A DNA stretch of 64,000 nt from Flavobacteriia bacterium (lineage in GTDB: Bacteria; Bacteroidota; Bacteroidia; Flavobacteriales_D; Crocinitomicaceae), in NCBI GenBank assembly GCA_947462925.1, contig CANHQP010000001.1, forward strand, positions 62,001 to 126,000, given 5' to 3'. This document shows, piece by piece, positions 10,548 through 18,393 of the stretch; within the stretch, counting starts at the first letter, position 1; each line of letters starts with the position of its first letter. The notes beneath the pieces are model-generated. The model had not been told where the DNA came from and did no database searches. It saw only the letters and a program-made list of their open reading frames with translations. Made by a program: the position numbers and the translations under genes.

Positions 10548-11326
10548 TGTCAATATTCTCAGAAAACATCAGGTATTTAAGAGCGCAAAAGCAATTGTCG
10601 CAACAAAAATTAGCGGATCAACTTGAAATCACGCGTTCGAGACTTTCCAAATACGAAGATGGATTATCGGAGCCACCTTTGGATTTATTGAGAAAAATCT
10701 CAGGTTATTACCACATTAGCATTGATTTATTGATTAGTACAGATGTGCGCAAAATCGCTTATGAAAATCTTTTGACTTTGCCCGACAATCGGATTGTTTT
10801 GCCCATCACGATTGATAAAAATGGAAATGACAACATTGAAATTATTCCGCTCAAAGCAAAAGCGGGTTATTTACAAGGTTATGGAGACCCTGAGTTTATT
10901 GAGAATTTAGAATCGATGACTTTACCGTTCATTTCAAAAGGCAAATGCCGGGCTTTTCCGATTGAAGGCGATTCCATGTTGCCACTCAAAAATGGTTCAT
11001 TTGTGGTTGGAAAATACATTGAAAGCTTGGATTTAATCAAAGATGGAAAGACGTACATTGTTTTAAGTCTTTCGGAGGGAATTGTTTACAAGAGGATTTA
11101 TCGAAAAAACAAAAAATCAACTTCCTTCCTACTTCATTCAGACAATCAGTTTTACAAACCTTTTGAATTGAGAGCATCAGAAATATTGGAAGTTTGGGAA
11201 TTTGTATGTTCGCTCACAACAGTCGAATACCAACCTAATGAGTTAAAACAAGAGAATATTCAAGAAATGTTTCTTACCTTACGTTCTGAAATTGGTGAAA
11301 TTCGAGAAAAATTAGACAAGAAATAA
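10547..11326 (+). CDS. LexA-like self-cleaving repressor (XRE HTH + S24 peptidase)
   Basis: DNA-binding repressor of the SOS type, 259 residues. Residues 5-60 form a lambda-Cro/XRE helix-turn-helix (QKLADQLEITRSRLSKYEDG). After a linker there is an Ala-Gly pair in LKAKAGYLQGYG (about 107), the place and type of bond cut in LexA/UmuD/CI. The S24 domain has the nucleophile serine in IEGDSMLPL and the lysine in EGIVYKRIYR, so the Ser-Lys dyad is complete. The HTH is phage-repressor-like rather than the winged helix of E. coli LexA. Divergent from dinB-dnaE2 and followed by the SRAP gene with an overlapping TAATG. It probably represses itself and the polymerase operon until DNA damage triggers cleavage. 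Confidence 0.88.
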   Translation: MSIFSENIRYLRAQKQLSQQKLADQLEITRSRLSKYEDGLSEPPLDLLRKISGYYHISIDLLISTDVRKIAYENLLTLPDNRIVLPITIDKNGNDNIEIIPLKAKAGYLQGYGDPEFIENLESMTLPFISKGKCRAFPIEGDSMLPLKNGSFVVGKYIESLDLIKDGKTYIVLSLSEGIVYKRIYRKNKKSTSFLLHSDNQFYKPFELRASEILEVWEFVCSLTTVEYQPNELKQENIQEMFLTLRSEIGEIREKLDKK

Positions 11327-11898
11327 TGTGTTACCACACGGAACATAAAGCCACTGCGAAGGAACTCAAAAAGCAATACAAAGCAACGTTTCCTGAAGAA
11401 GATAAATTTACGACCAAAGAATTTGTGAATGGTTTTGAGCATCCGCTCTGTCCAATTATTACGCGTCAAAATCCTGCGGAGATTCAGTTATACAATTGGG
11501 GATTATTGCCAAATTGGTCCAAAGATTTAAAAATCCAGAACAATACGCTCAACGCAAAAATAGAGACCATTCATGAAAAGCCTTCCTTCAAAAATTATTT
11601 CGAACAACGGTGTATCATTCCTGTAACTGGACTTTATGAATGGGAACACAAAGGAAAAATCAGGGAAAAAAATTTGATCAAAGTCGAGAATAAACCTATT
11701 TTTTCGCTGGCGGGACTTTGGAACATTTGTCCAAATCCATTGACAGGCTTACCAATGAACACCTTTACAGCAGTCACTTCAGATGGTTTTGTAGCGATTC
11801 TTGAAAATGAGGAAGCGTGGTTAAACGAAGGAAAATTGCTTATCAATACAAAGACCATTTGGACCAGCTTGGTTGCGCCGCAGTTGGGTTTGTTTTGA
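11326..11898 (+). CDS. SRAP (YedK/HMCES) family protein, probably lacking the active-site His segment
   Basis: SRAP proteins use Cys2 to form a DNA-protein crosslink at abasic sites in single-stranded DNA. This 190-residue member keeps Cys2 (MCYHTEH), the Asn loop (TLNAKIET) and the glutamate loop (CIIPVTGLYEWE). The stretch that normally carries the histidine and the HxxRMPVIL motif appears shortened: the chain passes from FTAVTS directly to DGFVAILENEEAWL, where about 18-20 residues are expected between. The length is also below the usual 210-230. The frame is open and the rest is well formed, so the deletion is in frame. Translation is coupled to the repressor (TAATG overlap). Whether it still resolves crosslinks is uncertain. 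Confidence 0.85.
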   Translation: MCYHTEHKATAKELKKQYKATFPEEDKFTTKEFVNGFEHPLCPIITRQNPAEIQLYNWGLLPNWSKDLKIQNNTLNAKIETIHEKPSFKNYFEQRCIIPVTGLYEWEHKGKIREKNLIKVENKPIFSLAGLWNICPNPLTGLPMNTFTAVTSDGFVAILENEEAWLNEGKLLINTKTIWTSLVAPQLGLF

Positions 11899-11918
11899 AA
11901 AGAAAAGTGATTTGCGCC

Positions 11919-12119
11919 TTAAATTTTAATGCTTTTTAAATCGATTTTGAATGTTTTACCAATTGGTACAATATGGCCTTGAACATTTAATTCATTAAGG
12001 CTTTTTTCGGATATTTTATCTTGTCGTAAAACAAAAGAGTGATGGATACGCACATATTCCAATTTATAAGGGACAAGATTTTCAACTTCTCCAATTTTAT
12101 ATCTGACCGTGTATTTCTA
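11919..12119 (-). pseudogene. LytTR DNA-binding domain fragment
   Basis: Reading leftward between in-frame stops (TAG at 12119-12117 and TAA at 11921-11919), the translation has the hallmarks of a LytTR domain C-terminal half: LEYVRIHHSFVLRQDKI, then GHIVPIGKTFKIDL. There is no start codon, receiver domain or first half of the LytTR fold; upstream sequence is interrupted by stops. This is the tail of a decayed response regulator (AlgR/LytR type). Confidence 0.65.
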
Positions 12120-12219
12120 TTTGAATAGCTATAATTTCAAGGTAATTTCACTCTGCTTTGAAAAATAATAACGAGTAATTGGTTTATCGAGAAATAAGAA
12201 ACGCTACATTTTTACGCGA

Positions 12220-12393
12220 ATGCCAATTCGACTTATTACCAATTGGAGACTTCAAAAAGTGTTCAAGAAAAAAATCATTGAAATTATGTCTGAAAATAGT
12301 GGTTGGACCAATTCAGAAGAAGATAAAGCTATTATCCAAAGAATGGCACTTTGGTTGCCAGAAATGACTGAGAAGGAATTGCCATTTATGTAA
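12220..12393 (+). CDS. Short ORF of unknown origin, possibly a remnant
   Basis: An ATG at 12220 opens a 57-codon frame (begins MPIRLITNWRLQKVF, ends EMTEKELPFM). It is hydrophilic and resembles a C-terminal fragment of a small protein rather than random frame. It sits between the LytTR fragment and the tRNA. No promoter was seen and no family is recognised. It may be debris from the same event that left the LytTR fragment. Confidence 0.25.
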   Translation: MPIRLITNWRLQKVFKKKIIEIMSENSGWTNSEEDKAIIQRMALWLPEMTEKELPFM

Positions 12394-12416
12394 TATCAAT
12401 TTTCAAATTTCGACAA

Positions 12417-12448
12417 ACAAAAAAAGCCTCGAAAAAATCGAGGCTTTT
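12417..12448 (-). terminator. Terminator after tRNA-Lys
   Basis: Perfect 11-bp stem AAAAGCCTCGA / TCGAGGCTTTT (12422-12432 with 12438-12448) with a short T-rich loop and, on the minus strand, a T run after the stem. It starts 2 bp from the tRNA 3' end. Confidence 0.85.
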
Positions 12449-12450
12449 GG

Positions 12451-12523
12451 TGATCCGGCTGGGATTCGAACCCAGGACCCATACATTAAAAGTGTATTGC
12501 TCTACCAGCTGAGCTACCGAATC
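12451..12523 (-). tRNA. tRNA-Lys (TTT anticodon)
   Basis: The 73-nt minus-strand sequence folds as a full cloverleaf: acceptor stem GATTCGG / CCGGATC, D-arm with AGCTCAGCTGGTAGAGC, anticodon loop with TTT flanked by C and AA, and the T-arm GGGTTCGAATCCC. The discriminator base is A and CCA is not encoded. It has its own -7 box at 12566-12573. Confidence 0.95.
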
Positions 12524-12565
12524 TTGATGTCTTTTTCTCGATATCGTTTTATCGTTAGACGGGTG

Positions 12566-12573
12566 CAAAGATA
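12566..12573 (-). promoter_or_regulatory. -7 promoter box for tRNA-Lys
   Basis: Minus-strand TATCTTTG matches TAnnTTTG. A TTGC lies about 19 bp upstream of it as a possible -33 element. The mature tRNA 5' end is about 40 bp downstream. Confidence 0.6.
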
Positions 12574-12845
12574 TGTACTTATTTTGAATCTGCAAGCGCT
12601 TTTGCTTACTTTTTTTTAAAATTATTAGAATATTAATTAAAAATAAACTTCTGTAAAATTATTGTTACTGATTTCCTTTGGTTTAGGACTATTAATTTAA
12701 ATTTCTTTTTTTCGAACTTGCAGGTCCTCTGCTGCTATCAAATTTATATAATCTGTTCCTTTTTAATTCAAAGAAATCGCAGGAACTTCTTGAAATTAGA
12801 ATAAATTATTCAAACATGAATCAGTGGCTATTTATTTACAAGAAA

Positions 12846-12887
12846 CAATTAGCATGTCTTTCGGTTTTCTCCTTCACATGCTAATTG
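12846..12887 (-). terminator. Hairpin after the TonB operon
   Basis: Perfect 12-bp inverted repeat CAATTAGCATGT / ACATGCTAATTG with an 18-nt loop, 47 bp after the lipoprotein stop on the minus strand. There is no clean T run after it, so it may be a terminator or an mRNA 3'-end stabiliser. Confidence 0.5.
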
Positions 12888-12934
12888 TCTTGAATCTTCG
12901 ATAATTTAATTAATGTTTGACATTTTATAAGGAT

Positions 12935-13489
12935 CTACTCAATCTTTGTCACAAAGTTTAGTTCGATGTCAGTGTCACCTAAATCACAGTTTCCATTTTT
13001 AATTCCAGGTTGATGTTTTAATGAAATGGTCACATTTCCATTTGAAGCATTTCCTGTAATCCAATTGGATAATAATCCGATTTCAAAAACTCCATCTGAA
13101 TCTGTTCTTTGCACAGAAACGTTGGCGCCACTAATATTGAAACACACCAAGTGATCTCCTGCTTCTTCTAGGATTTCATTGGTGATTGTATCTGTTGGAT
13201 TAACAGATTCATTCAAAAATTGAATAGATGCATTATAGGTTGAATTTGGTTTCAAACGAATCGTGTCAAATACGGTTGGTTGATTTCCTCCGGTGCCATC
13301 TATGTCTCTGAAAACAGCTTCATAAGTTGGATTAACGCCATTAGGATCAGTAAAAGTGATTTTAAATGTGGTGATTAATTCTTCTTCATTCGTTGGTGTT
13401 GGTGGTGTTTCAGGATCGTCTTTTTTACATGCTGATAAAAAAACTGATGCGCCCATGGCAAATACTACTAAAAATTTGAATTTTTTCAT
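12935..13489 (-). CDS. Lipoprotein downstream of TonB receptor
   Basis: 184 residues with a lipoprotein signal (MKKFKFLVVFAMG, lipobox FLSACKK at about residue 21), followed by a proline/threonine/glutamate linker and a beta-rich domain with many Asn/Thr/Asp residues. The N-terminal motif with KKDDPE after the Cys suggests surface or outer-membrane anchoring as seen in Bacteroidota. It is 10 bp downstream of the TonB receptor and surely in the same operon, so it may be a substrate-binding or accessory lipoprotein of that transport system. No catalytic motif is seen and the family is not recognised. Confidence 0.75.
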   Translation of the reverse strand: MKKFKFLVVFAMGASVFLSACKKDDPETPPTPTNEEELITTFKITFTDPNGVNPTYEAVFRDIDGTGGNQPTVFDTIRLKPNSTYNASIQFLNESVNPTDTITNEILEEAGDHLVCFNISGANVSVQRTDSDGVFEIGLLSNWITGNASNGNVTISLKHQPGIKNGNCDLGDTDIELNFVTKIE

Positions 13490-13499
13490 GATTTTTTAA

Positions 13500-15809
13500 T
13501 TAAATGTTAAATGGTATTTTTAATTTAAACCCGATGTTTCTTCCTACTTCATCGGAAAAGTATCTGAATCGATTTAGGTAGTCTCGATAAACTTGGTTGG
13601 TTAAATTACTCACTTCTAAACTAAAATCAACTTTCTGATTTTTTATCAAAAAAGAATAAGTTACTTGGCCGTTTACCAATAAATAGCCAGCCGGTGGAGA
13701 CACATAGTCACTATTTACTTCCACCCTATCTTGCATCCTAACCATGGGCGTTGAGAATTGAATATTCAAAATTCTGTTTTTTGTAAATTGGTGACTAAAT
13801 GTAATACCTGGTTCTAACTTATCAGCAGGAATACCAACTAAAAAGCTTCCTTGTGTTTGATTATAAGCTCTTACTATTGAGCCTTTTGCATGTACTGTAA
13901 ACTTCTTGAGCAGTTTGTAGTAAACAGACAAATCAACTCCTGAAAATCTTGCATCAATTTGTTCATATTTGAAAACTGGAAAAGCTCCCTTGATTGTCAA
14001 AACGGGTGGCAATGTTGGACGCAAATACACAAAACCATTGATTTGATTATGGTAAGCATCTGCTTGAATTGTCCATTTTTTTGTTTTGAAATTGATTCCA
14101 GCTTGAGAATTGTAAGCAACTTCTTGTTTGATATTTTTATCGCCGATTTCAATTGCAGCAGCTCCATGATGTAACCCATTGCTATATAATTCATTGATTG
14201 AAGGTGGTCGCCAGGCAGTTCCAAAATTCAACTTCAAGATCCAATGATGACCAATATTTCTTGAAACGCCTGTTGATCCGCTAAATTGCTGGAATTGATG
14301 TTTATAATTCTTTAAAATTTTTGATTCATAGATAAAAACCGATAAATCAGTTCTATCGAACCTAATACCCGCTTCTATCTCGTAATTCTTTAATTTTAAA
14401 ACTTCAAGCAAATAAATTCCTGCTGTATTCTTTTTGAAATTTGGAACAAAAAACCTCCCTTGATAACTATTTCCTTGATTTTGGTAAGAAATTCCAGCTT
14501 CTCCTTTCATGTTCTTGAAAAGTTGATGTTCCCATTTTAAATCAGCAGAGTGAGTAACCAATGACAATTGAAAAGCTGGTAATCCCAAAGCAGCAATAGA
14601 ATCGTTGTAAGGAGTATGTCTGTCAAATTCTTTCCTTACATTCTGTTGTCTACCATATTGAAAATACAACCTGTTTTTGACATTGACATTGAAATTTGAT
14701 ACTAGCTTAACAAGTTCATGATTAATTTCTTGACGTGGTTTATCTATAGCATAAGTGAAAGAACCTAACTCTAATGGTTGACTTGCATTAAAAGCATTAT
14801 TTAGGTCCGTTAAATTGCCAATATGTGATCCTGAAAAAATCCCTAAATCAGTATTAAACTTTGAGTAAAAAAACTCAGTTCCCCATTTTTTTGCATCGTA
14901 TTTTGCGTTTAAAGAGTAATTTACCTCTCTAATACTCGTGTTTTTTAAATAGTAAGTCGGTGTTTGTAAAGTTCCTCCTTGCTTAAAGGTACCTTGGGCA
15001 CGCCAAGAAAAATTGGATATCTTCTTAAATCCGCCCTCTAGAATAGTTGAAAAACTTCCTTGACGACCATTGCTGAACAAAGTGGATTGAAATTGCCCTC
15101 TTAAACCTGGCTTGTAAATCAATTTTGCAGGTTCAAGCATAATTACTCCAGCGATTGCATCGGAGCCATAACGAACCGCATTTGCGCCCTTAATCAGGGA
15201 AACCTCAGAATACAAAAAAGGATCAATTTCTGGTGCATGTTCGCTTCCCCATTGTTGTCCTTCCTGTCTGATTCCATTATTCAAAATCAAAACCCGATTA
15301 CTATGCATTCCATGAATTATCGGCTTAGAAATATTTGAACCTGTATTTAAGGTACTTACACCAGGCAATTGCTTCACCAAATCCCCTAATGTTTTACCTG
15401 TAGCAAATGATTTTTCTAATTCCGATGGTTTTTCAACTGTTAATGTGGACATTTTAAAAACAGTAAATTCAACTTGAACTTCTTCTAGTTCATCAAAGTG
15501 AAATTCAATATAAACCTTTTCAAATACGTTTGAATTAAAGGTTCTTTTAAATTTAACAGGTTCGCAACCAATGTGGTGCAAACAAACAATTGTATATTCT
15601 CCAGCACAAAGGCCAGAAAATTTAAATTGTCCAATGGAATCGGTCGTAATGCTAAGATTTGCTTCTTTGATTTGAATTTTAGCAAATGGAACTGCAGTAC
15701 TGTCATGCTGATCAATTACTTGTCCTGCAAAAATCAAATTACACCCTCTTTCTTGAGTAAAGGGGATAAACGAAATCAACAGAAAAGCAATCAAAAGATA
15801 CTTTTTCAT
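13500..15809 (-). CDS. TonB-dependent outer membrane receptor
   Basis: 769-residue outer-membrane active transporter. A signal peptide (MKKYLLIAFLLISFIPF) is followed by a carboxypeptidase-like regulatory domain (about 25-105: AGQVIDQHDSTAVPFAKIQI, GEYTIVCLHH) and a plug domain with LGDLVKQLPGVST, IHGMHSNRVLILNNGIRQEG and LIKGANAVRYGSDAIAGV. The rest is a 22-strand-type barrel ending YFSDEVGRNIGFKLKIPF. The plug stretch QQWGSEHAPEID is found, from memory, in Bacteroidota receptors linked to metal uptake, including ZnuD-like ones. It stands between a small Cys/His-rich protein and a lipoprotein in one operon. Metal as the substrate is an inference. Confidence 0.9.
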   Translation of the reverse strand: MKKYLLIAFLLISFIPFTQERGCNLIFAGQVIDQHDSTAVPFAKIQIKEANLSITTDSIGQFKFSGLCAGEYTIVCLHHIGCEPVKFKRTFNSNVFEKVYIEFHFDELEEVQVEFTVFKMSTLTVEKPSELEKSFATGKTLGDLVKQLPGVSTLNTGSNISKPIIHGMHSNRVLILNNGIRQEGQQWGSEHAPEIDPFLYSEVSLIKGANAVRYGSDAIAGVIMLEPAKLIYKPGLRGQFQSTLFSNGRQGSFSTILEGGFKKISNFSWRAQGTFKQGGTLQTPTYYLKNTSIREVNYSLNAKYDAKKWGTEFFYSKFNTDLGIFSGSHIGNLTDLNNAFNASQPLELGSFTYAIDKPRQEINHELVKLVSNFNVNVKNRLYFQYGRQQNVRKEFDRHTPYNDSIAALGLPAFQLSLVTHSADLKWEHQLFKNMKGEAGISYQNQGNSYQGRFFVPNFKKNTAGIYLLEVLKLKNYEIEAGIRFDRTDLSVFIYESKILKNYKHQFQQFSGSTGVSRNIGHHWILKLNFGTAWRPPSINELYSNGLHHGAAAIEIGDKNIKQEVAYNSQAGINFKTKKWTIQADAYHNQINGFVYLRPTLPPVLTIKGAFPVFKYEQIDARFSGVDLSVYYKLLKKFTVHAKGSIVRAYNQTQGSFLVGIPADKLEPGITFSHQFTKNRILNIQFSTPMVRMQDRVEVNSDYVSPPAGYLLVNGQVTYSFLIKNQKVDFSLEVSNLTNQVYRDYLNRFRYFSDEVGRNIGFKLKIPFNI

Positions 15810-15844
15810 TAATGAATGATTTATTAAAAATTATGAAGATAACC

Positions 15845-16153
15845 TTAGAATAAATCAGTTGGAGGACCACGAGTTGCTGAAAGCTTTTTTAAAGTAGATG
15901 CAAGTTCATATTTGGAAATCGATACTTTTAAATACTTGATTTTGGAATACCAAATTACTTTATGCTCATTTAGTATTGAAGGGTAAAATTGAAAGTCACA
16001 AATGTTACAGTGTTCTTTTTCAATATTATATTCGGTCTTACTTGAATTTTTCTTTGAATGAATTTGCTCACAATCATGCCATATATTTCTTGGTACTAGT
16101 AATAATGTAAAACTAGTTAATAGAAGAAATATCCACCATTTTGATTTTTGCAT
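15845..16153 (-). CDS. Small Cys/His-rich membrane-anchored protein, RGPP tail
   Basis: 102 residues. An N-terminal hydrophobic segment (WWIFLLLTSFTLLLV) is followed by HDCEQIH and EHCNICDFQFYP, so two Cys/His pairs plus a CxxC lie just outside the membrane. The C-terminus is TRGPPTDLF. Small proteins with a CxxC/His patch and an (R/A)GPP end occur beside metal-related TonB receptors in Bacteroidota, and DUF2946 proteins in Proteobacteria have a similar plan; the link here is by resemblance only. First gene of the TonB operon, 35 bp ahead of the receptor. A role in metal sensing or hand-over is inferred. Confidence 0.65.
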   Translation of the reverse strand: MQKSKWWIFLLLTSFTLLLVPRNIWHDCEQIHSKKNSSKTEYNIEKEHCNICDFQFYPSILNEHKVIWYSKIKYLKVSISKYELASTLKKLSATRGPPTDLF

Positions 16154-16210
16154 GTTGTAAATGTAATCAATTTTATTAAATGCAACAAAATAACATTAAG
16201 AAAATATAGC

Positions 16211-16246
16211 AAAAAAAATTCCCGATAACTTTTGCTACCGGGAATT
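16211..16246 (-). terminator. Rho-independent terminator of rpsA
   Basis: Minus-strand stem AATTCCCG / CGGGAATT (16239-16246 with 16217-16224) extended by two pairs past one mismatch, then a run of eight T. It begins 21 bp after the rpsA stop. Confidence 0.85.
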
Positions 16247-16267
16247 GTATTTTTGAAAGGATTGAAA

Positions 16268-18091
16268 TTATTTTCCTTCTCCTTCTTCCATTGTTTTTTT
16301 CAATGCAGATAAAGCATCTAAATCACCCAAAGTAGATTTCTCAGAGTTTGAGTTGATTGCTTTCACAGCTTGAGAAGTTGCGCTACCAGCTCCAGCGTTA
16401 CCACCTTTCTTAGCACCAGCTTTTCCTGCTGCAGTAGATGCTGCAGTTGGACGATCTTCACCTTCTTCAAAAGTACGTGTATGAGAAACAACAATTTTCT
16501 TAGAATCTTTATTGAATTCAATTACTTTGAAATCTAAAGTTTCTTCAACTTTCGCGTTTGATCCGTCTTCTTTCTTCAAATGTTTAGAAGGACAAATACC
16601 CTCAACACCGTAAGGAAGAGAAACGATTCCCGCTTTGTCTTTCGTTTCGATGATAGTACCTTGGTGTACAGAACCTTCTCCGAAGATAGTTTCAAACACT
16701 TCCCATGGATTCTCTTCCAATTGTTTGTGTCCTAAAGAAATACGACGATTTTCACGATCGATTTCCAATACAACAACTTCCATTTCGTCTCCTACTTTGC
16801 AGAATTCTGATGGATGTTTGATTTTTTTCTGCCAAGAGAGGTCAGAAATATGAATCAATCCGTCAACACCTTCTTCCAATTCAACGAAAACTCCGAAGTT
16901 AGTGAAGTTACGAACTTTCGCATTGTGACGAGTTGCAACAGCATATTTAGCTTCGATAGCTTCCCATGGATCTGGCATTAATTGTTTGATACCAAGAGAC
17001 ATTTTTCTTTCTTCTCTATCCAAAGTTAAGATAACCGCTTCAACAGTATCACCAACGTTCATGAAATCTTGAGCAGAACGCAAATGTTGTGACCAGCTCA
17101 TTTCTGAAACGTGAATCAATCCTTCTACACCAGCAGCGATTTCAACGAAAGCACCGTAATCAGCCATTACAACAACTTTTCCAGAAACTTTGTCACCAAC
17201 ATTTAAGTCTGTGTTCAAAGCATCCCATGGATGAGCTTGCAATTGTTTTAAACCAAGAGCGATACGTTTTTTGTCGTCATCAAAATCAAGAATTACTACA
17301 TTCAATTTTTGATCCAACTCAACGATTTCTTCTGGATGATTTACACGACCCCAAGAAAGATCTGTAATGTGAATCAAACCGTCAACACCACCTAAATCGA
17401 TGAATACACCATAAGATGTGATGTTTTTAACAGTTCCTTCCAATACTTGACCTTTTTCAAGACCTGAAATAATTTGTTTTTTCTGTTCTTCCAACTCAGC
17501 TTCAATAAGCGCTTTGTGAGAAACAACCACGTTACGGAATTCTTGGTTGATTTTAACCACTTTGAACTCCATGTTTTTACCAACGTAAATATCGTAATCA
17601 CGAATTGGTTTAACATCGATTTGAGAACCTGGTAAGAAAGCTTCAATTCCGAAAACATCCACAATTAAACCTCCTTTAGTTCTGCATTTCACATAACCAG
17701 TGATTACTTCACCTGTACGCAATACATCGTTTACACGAATCCATGCTTTGTGCATACGTGCAGTACGGTGAGAAATAACCAATTGTCCAGTTTTGTCTTC
17801 TTGACACTCAACGTAAACGTCAACTTTGTCTCCAACTTTCAAATCTGGATTGTAACGGAATTCACTAACTGGAACAACTCCTTCAGATTTGTATCCAACG
17901 TTAATAACCGCTTCTCTTTTTGTCAATACAACAACAGTTCCTTCAATAACTTCTTTTTCGTTAATAGAAGACAAAGTTGCTTCGTACTTGTCAGCAAGTT
18001 CTGCTCTTTGAATTTTGTTGTACCCGTCCATTGCGAGTGCATCCCAATCAAAATCGGCAGTTCCCTGCCCTGTAATTTTTGTTTCAGCCAT
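16268..18091 (-). CDS. rpsA: 30S ribosomal protein S1
   Basis: 607 residues with six S1 (OB-fold) RNA-binding repeats, which bind mRNA and deliver it to the 30S subunit. The most regular copies have the pattern GVFIDLGGVDGLIHITDLSW, GAFVEIAAGVEGLIHVSEMSW and GVFVELEEGVDGLIHISDLSW (residues about 240-470), each followed by a KRIALGLKQL-like end. The first copies (about 50-200) are more divergent, as in other S1 proteins that bind the ribosome by them. After residue 545 comes a low-complexity Ala/Gly/Lys tail, then a short acidic-basic end. In Bacteroidota, which rarely use Shine-Dalgarno pairing, S1 is expected to be central to initiation. The leader contains two competing pairings (see 18119-18177). 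Confidence 0.96.
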   Translation of the reverse strand: MAETKITGQGTADFDWDALAMDGYNKIQRAELADKYEATLSSINEKEVIEGTVVVLTKREAVINVGYKSEGVVPVSEFRYNPDLKVGDKVDVYVECQEDKTGQLVISHRTARMHKAWIRVNDVLRTGEVITGYVKCRTKGGLIVDVFGIEAFLPGSQIDVKPIRDYDIYVGKNMEFKVVKINQEFRNVVVSHKALIEAELEEQKKQIISGLEKGQVLEGTVKNITSYGVFIDLGGVDGLIHITDLSWGRVNHPEEIVELDQKLNVVILDFDDDKKRIALGLKQLQAHPWDALNTDLNVGDKVSGKVVVMADYGAFVEIAAGVEGLIHVSEMSWSQHLRSAQDFMNVGDTVEAVILTLDREERKMSLGIKQLMPDPWEAIEAKYAVATRHNAKVRNFTNFGVFVELEEGVDGLIHISDLSWQKKIKHPSEFCKVGDEMEVVVLEIDRENRRISLGHKQLEENPWEVFETIFGEGSVHQGTIIETKDKAGIVSLPYGVEGICPSKHLKKEDGSNAKVEETLDFKVIEFNKDSKKIVVSHTRTFEEGEDRPTAASTAAGKAGAKKGGNAGAGSATSQAVKAINSNSEKSTLGDLDALSALKKTMEEGEGK

Positions 18092-18118
18092 TTGGCGTTT
18101 TTAAATTGTATTTCGAAG

Positions 18119-18177
18119 AATTCCAGTACTTTCGAAAGAAGTTAAAAATAAAACTGTCCAAACTGGAATTGACAGTT
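18119..18177 (-). promoter_or_regulatory. Structured rpsA leader with two competing pairings
   Basis: In the minus-strand transcript, AACTGTC (18177-18171) pairs with GACAGTT (18158-18152), closing a 12-nt loop. Nine nucleotides of that loop, AATTCCAGT (18170-18162), are perfectly complementary to ACTGGAATT (18127-18119), which lies 28 nt before the rpsA ATG. The two pairings could be mutually exclusive or form a pseudoknot. A palindrome CTTTCGAAAG sits just upstream of the 3' arm. This is the layout of an autoregulatory leader; no known family was recognised. Confidence 0.6.
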
Positions 18178-18193
18178 CTCTTAATTTAGGGTG

Positions 18194-18201
18194 CAAAGGT
18201 A
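18194..18201 (-). promoter_or_regulatory. -7 promoter box for rpsA
   Basis: Minus-strand TACCTTTG matches TAnnTTTG, with TTTG at 18220-18217 as a possible -33 element. It predicts a transcript start near 18187 and a leader of about 95 nt that begins just before the structured element. Confidence 0.65.
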
Positions 18202-18366
18202 GTGAATTATTTATTTCAAACTAAATATTGATTAAAATATTCTTGTTTAAACATTTGAGATCGATTTTTCGAGTGAAATCTTGTCATTTCCTTTGCCTTT
18301 TGACTTCGTAATACAAGCAACTTTTTTTATTTGAAACAAAATTTTAATTGTAATTTAAGTTTTTAT

Positions 18367-18374
18367 TAATTTTG
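18367..18374 (+). promoter_or_regulatory. -7 promoter box for the HAD-like gene
   Basis: TAATTTTG matches TAnnTTTG, 19 bp before the ATG at 18394. Confidence 0.55.
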
Positions 18375-18393
18375 CGAGGAAAATCGAAAATAA

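Larger units (their letters stand above)
12524..12934. other. Intergenic, no gene seen
   Basis: About 410 bp of AT-rich sequence. Apart from the tRNA promoter and the hairpin at 12846-12887, nothing coding or structured was recognised. Confidence 0.6.

Noticed and set aside
12179-12367. 62-codon frame starting at 12179
   Set aside because: Lies in another frame of the same interval as the more protein-like 12220-12393 frame; composition is basic and irregular.
12386-12595. 69-codon minus-strand frame across tRNA-Lys
   Set aside because: The VAQLVEQY...NPSRIT-type product is the familiar artefact of translating a tRNA gene.
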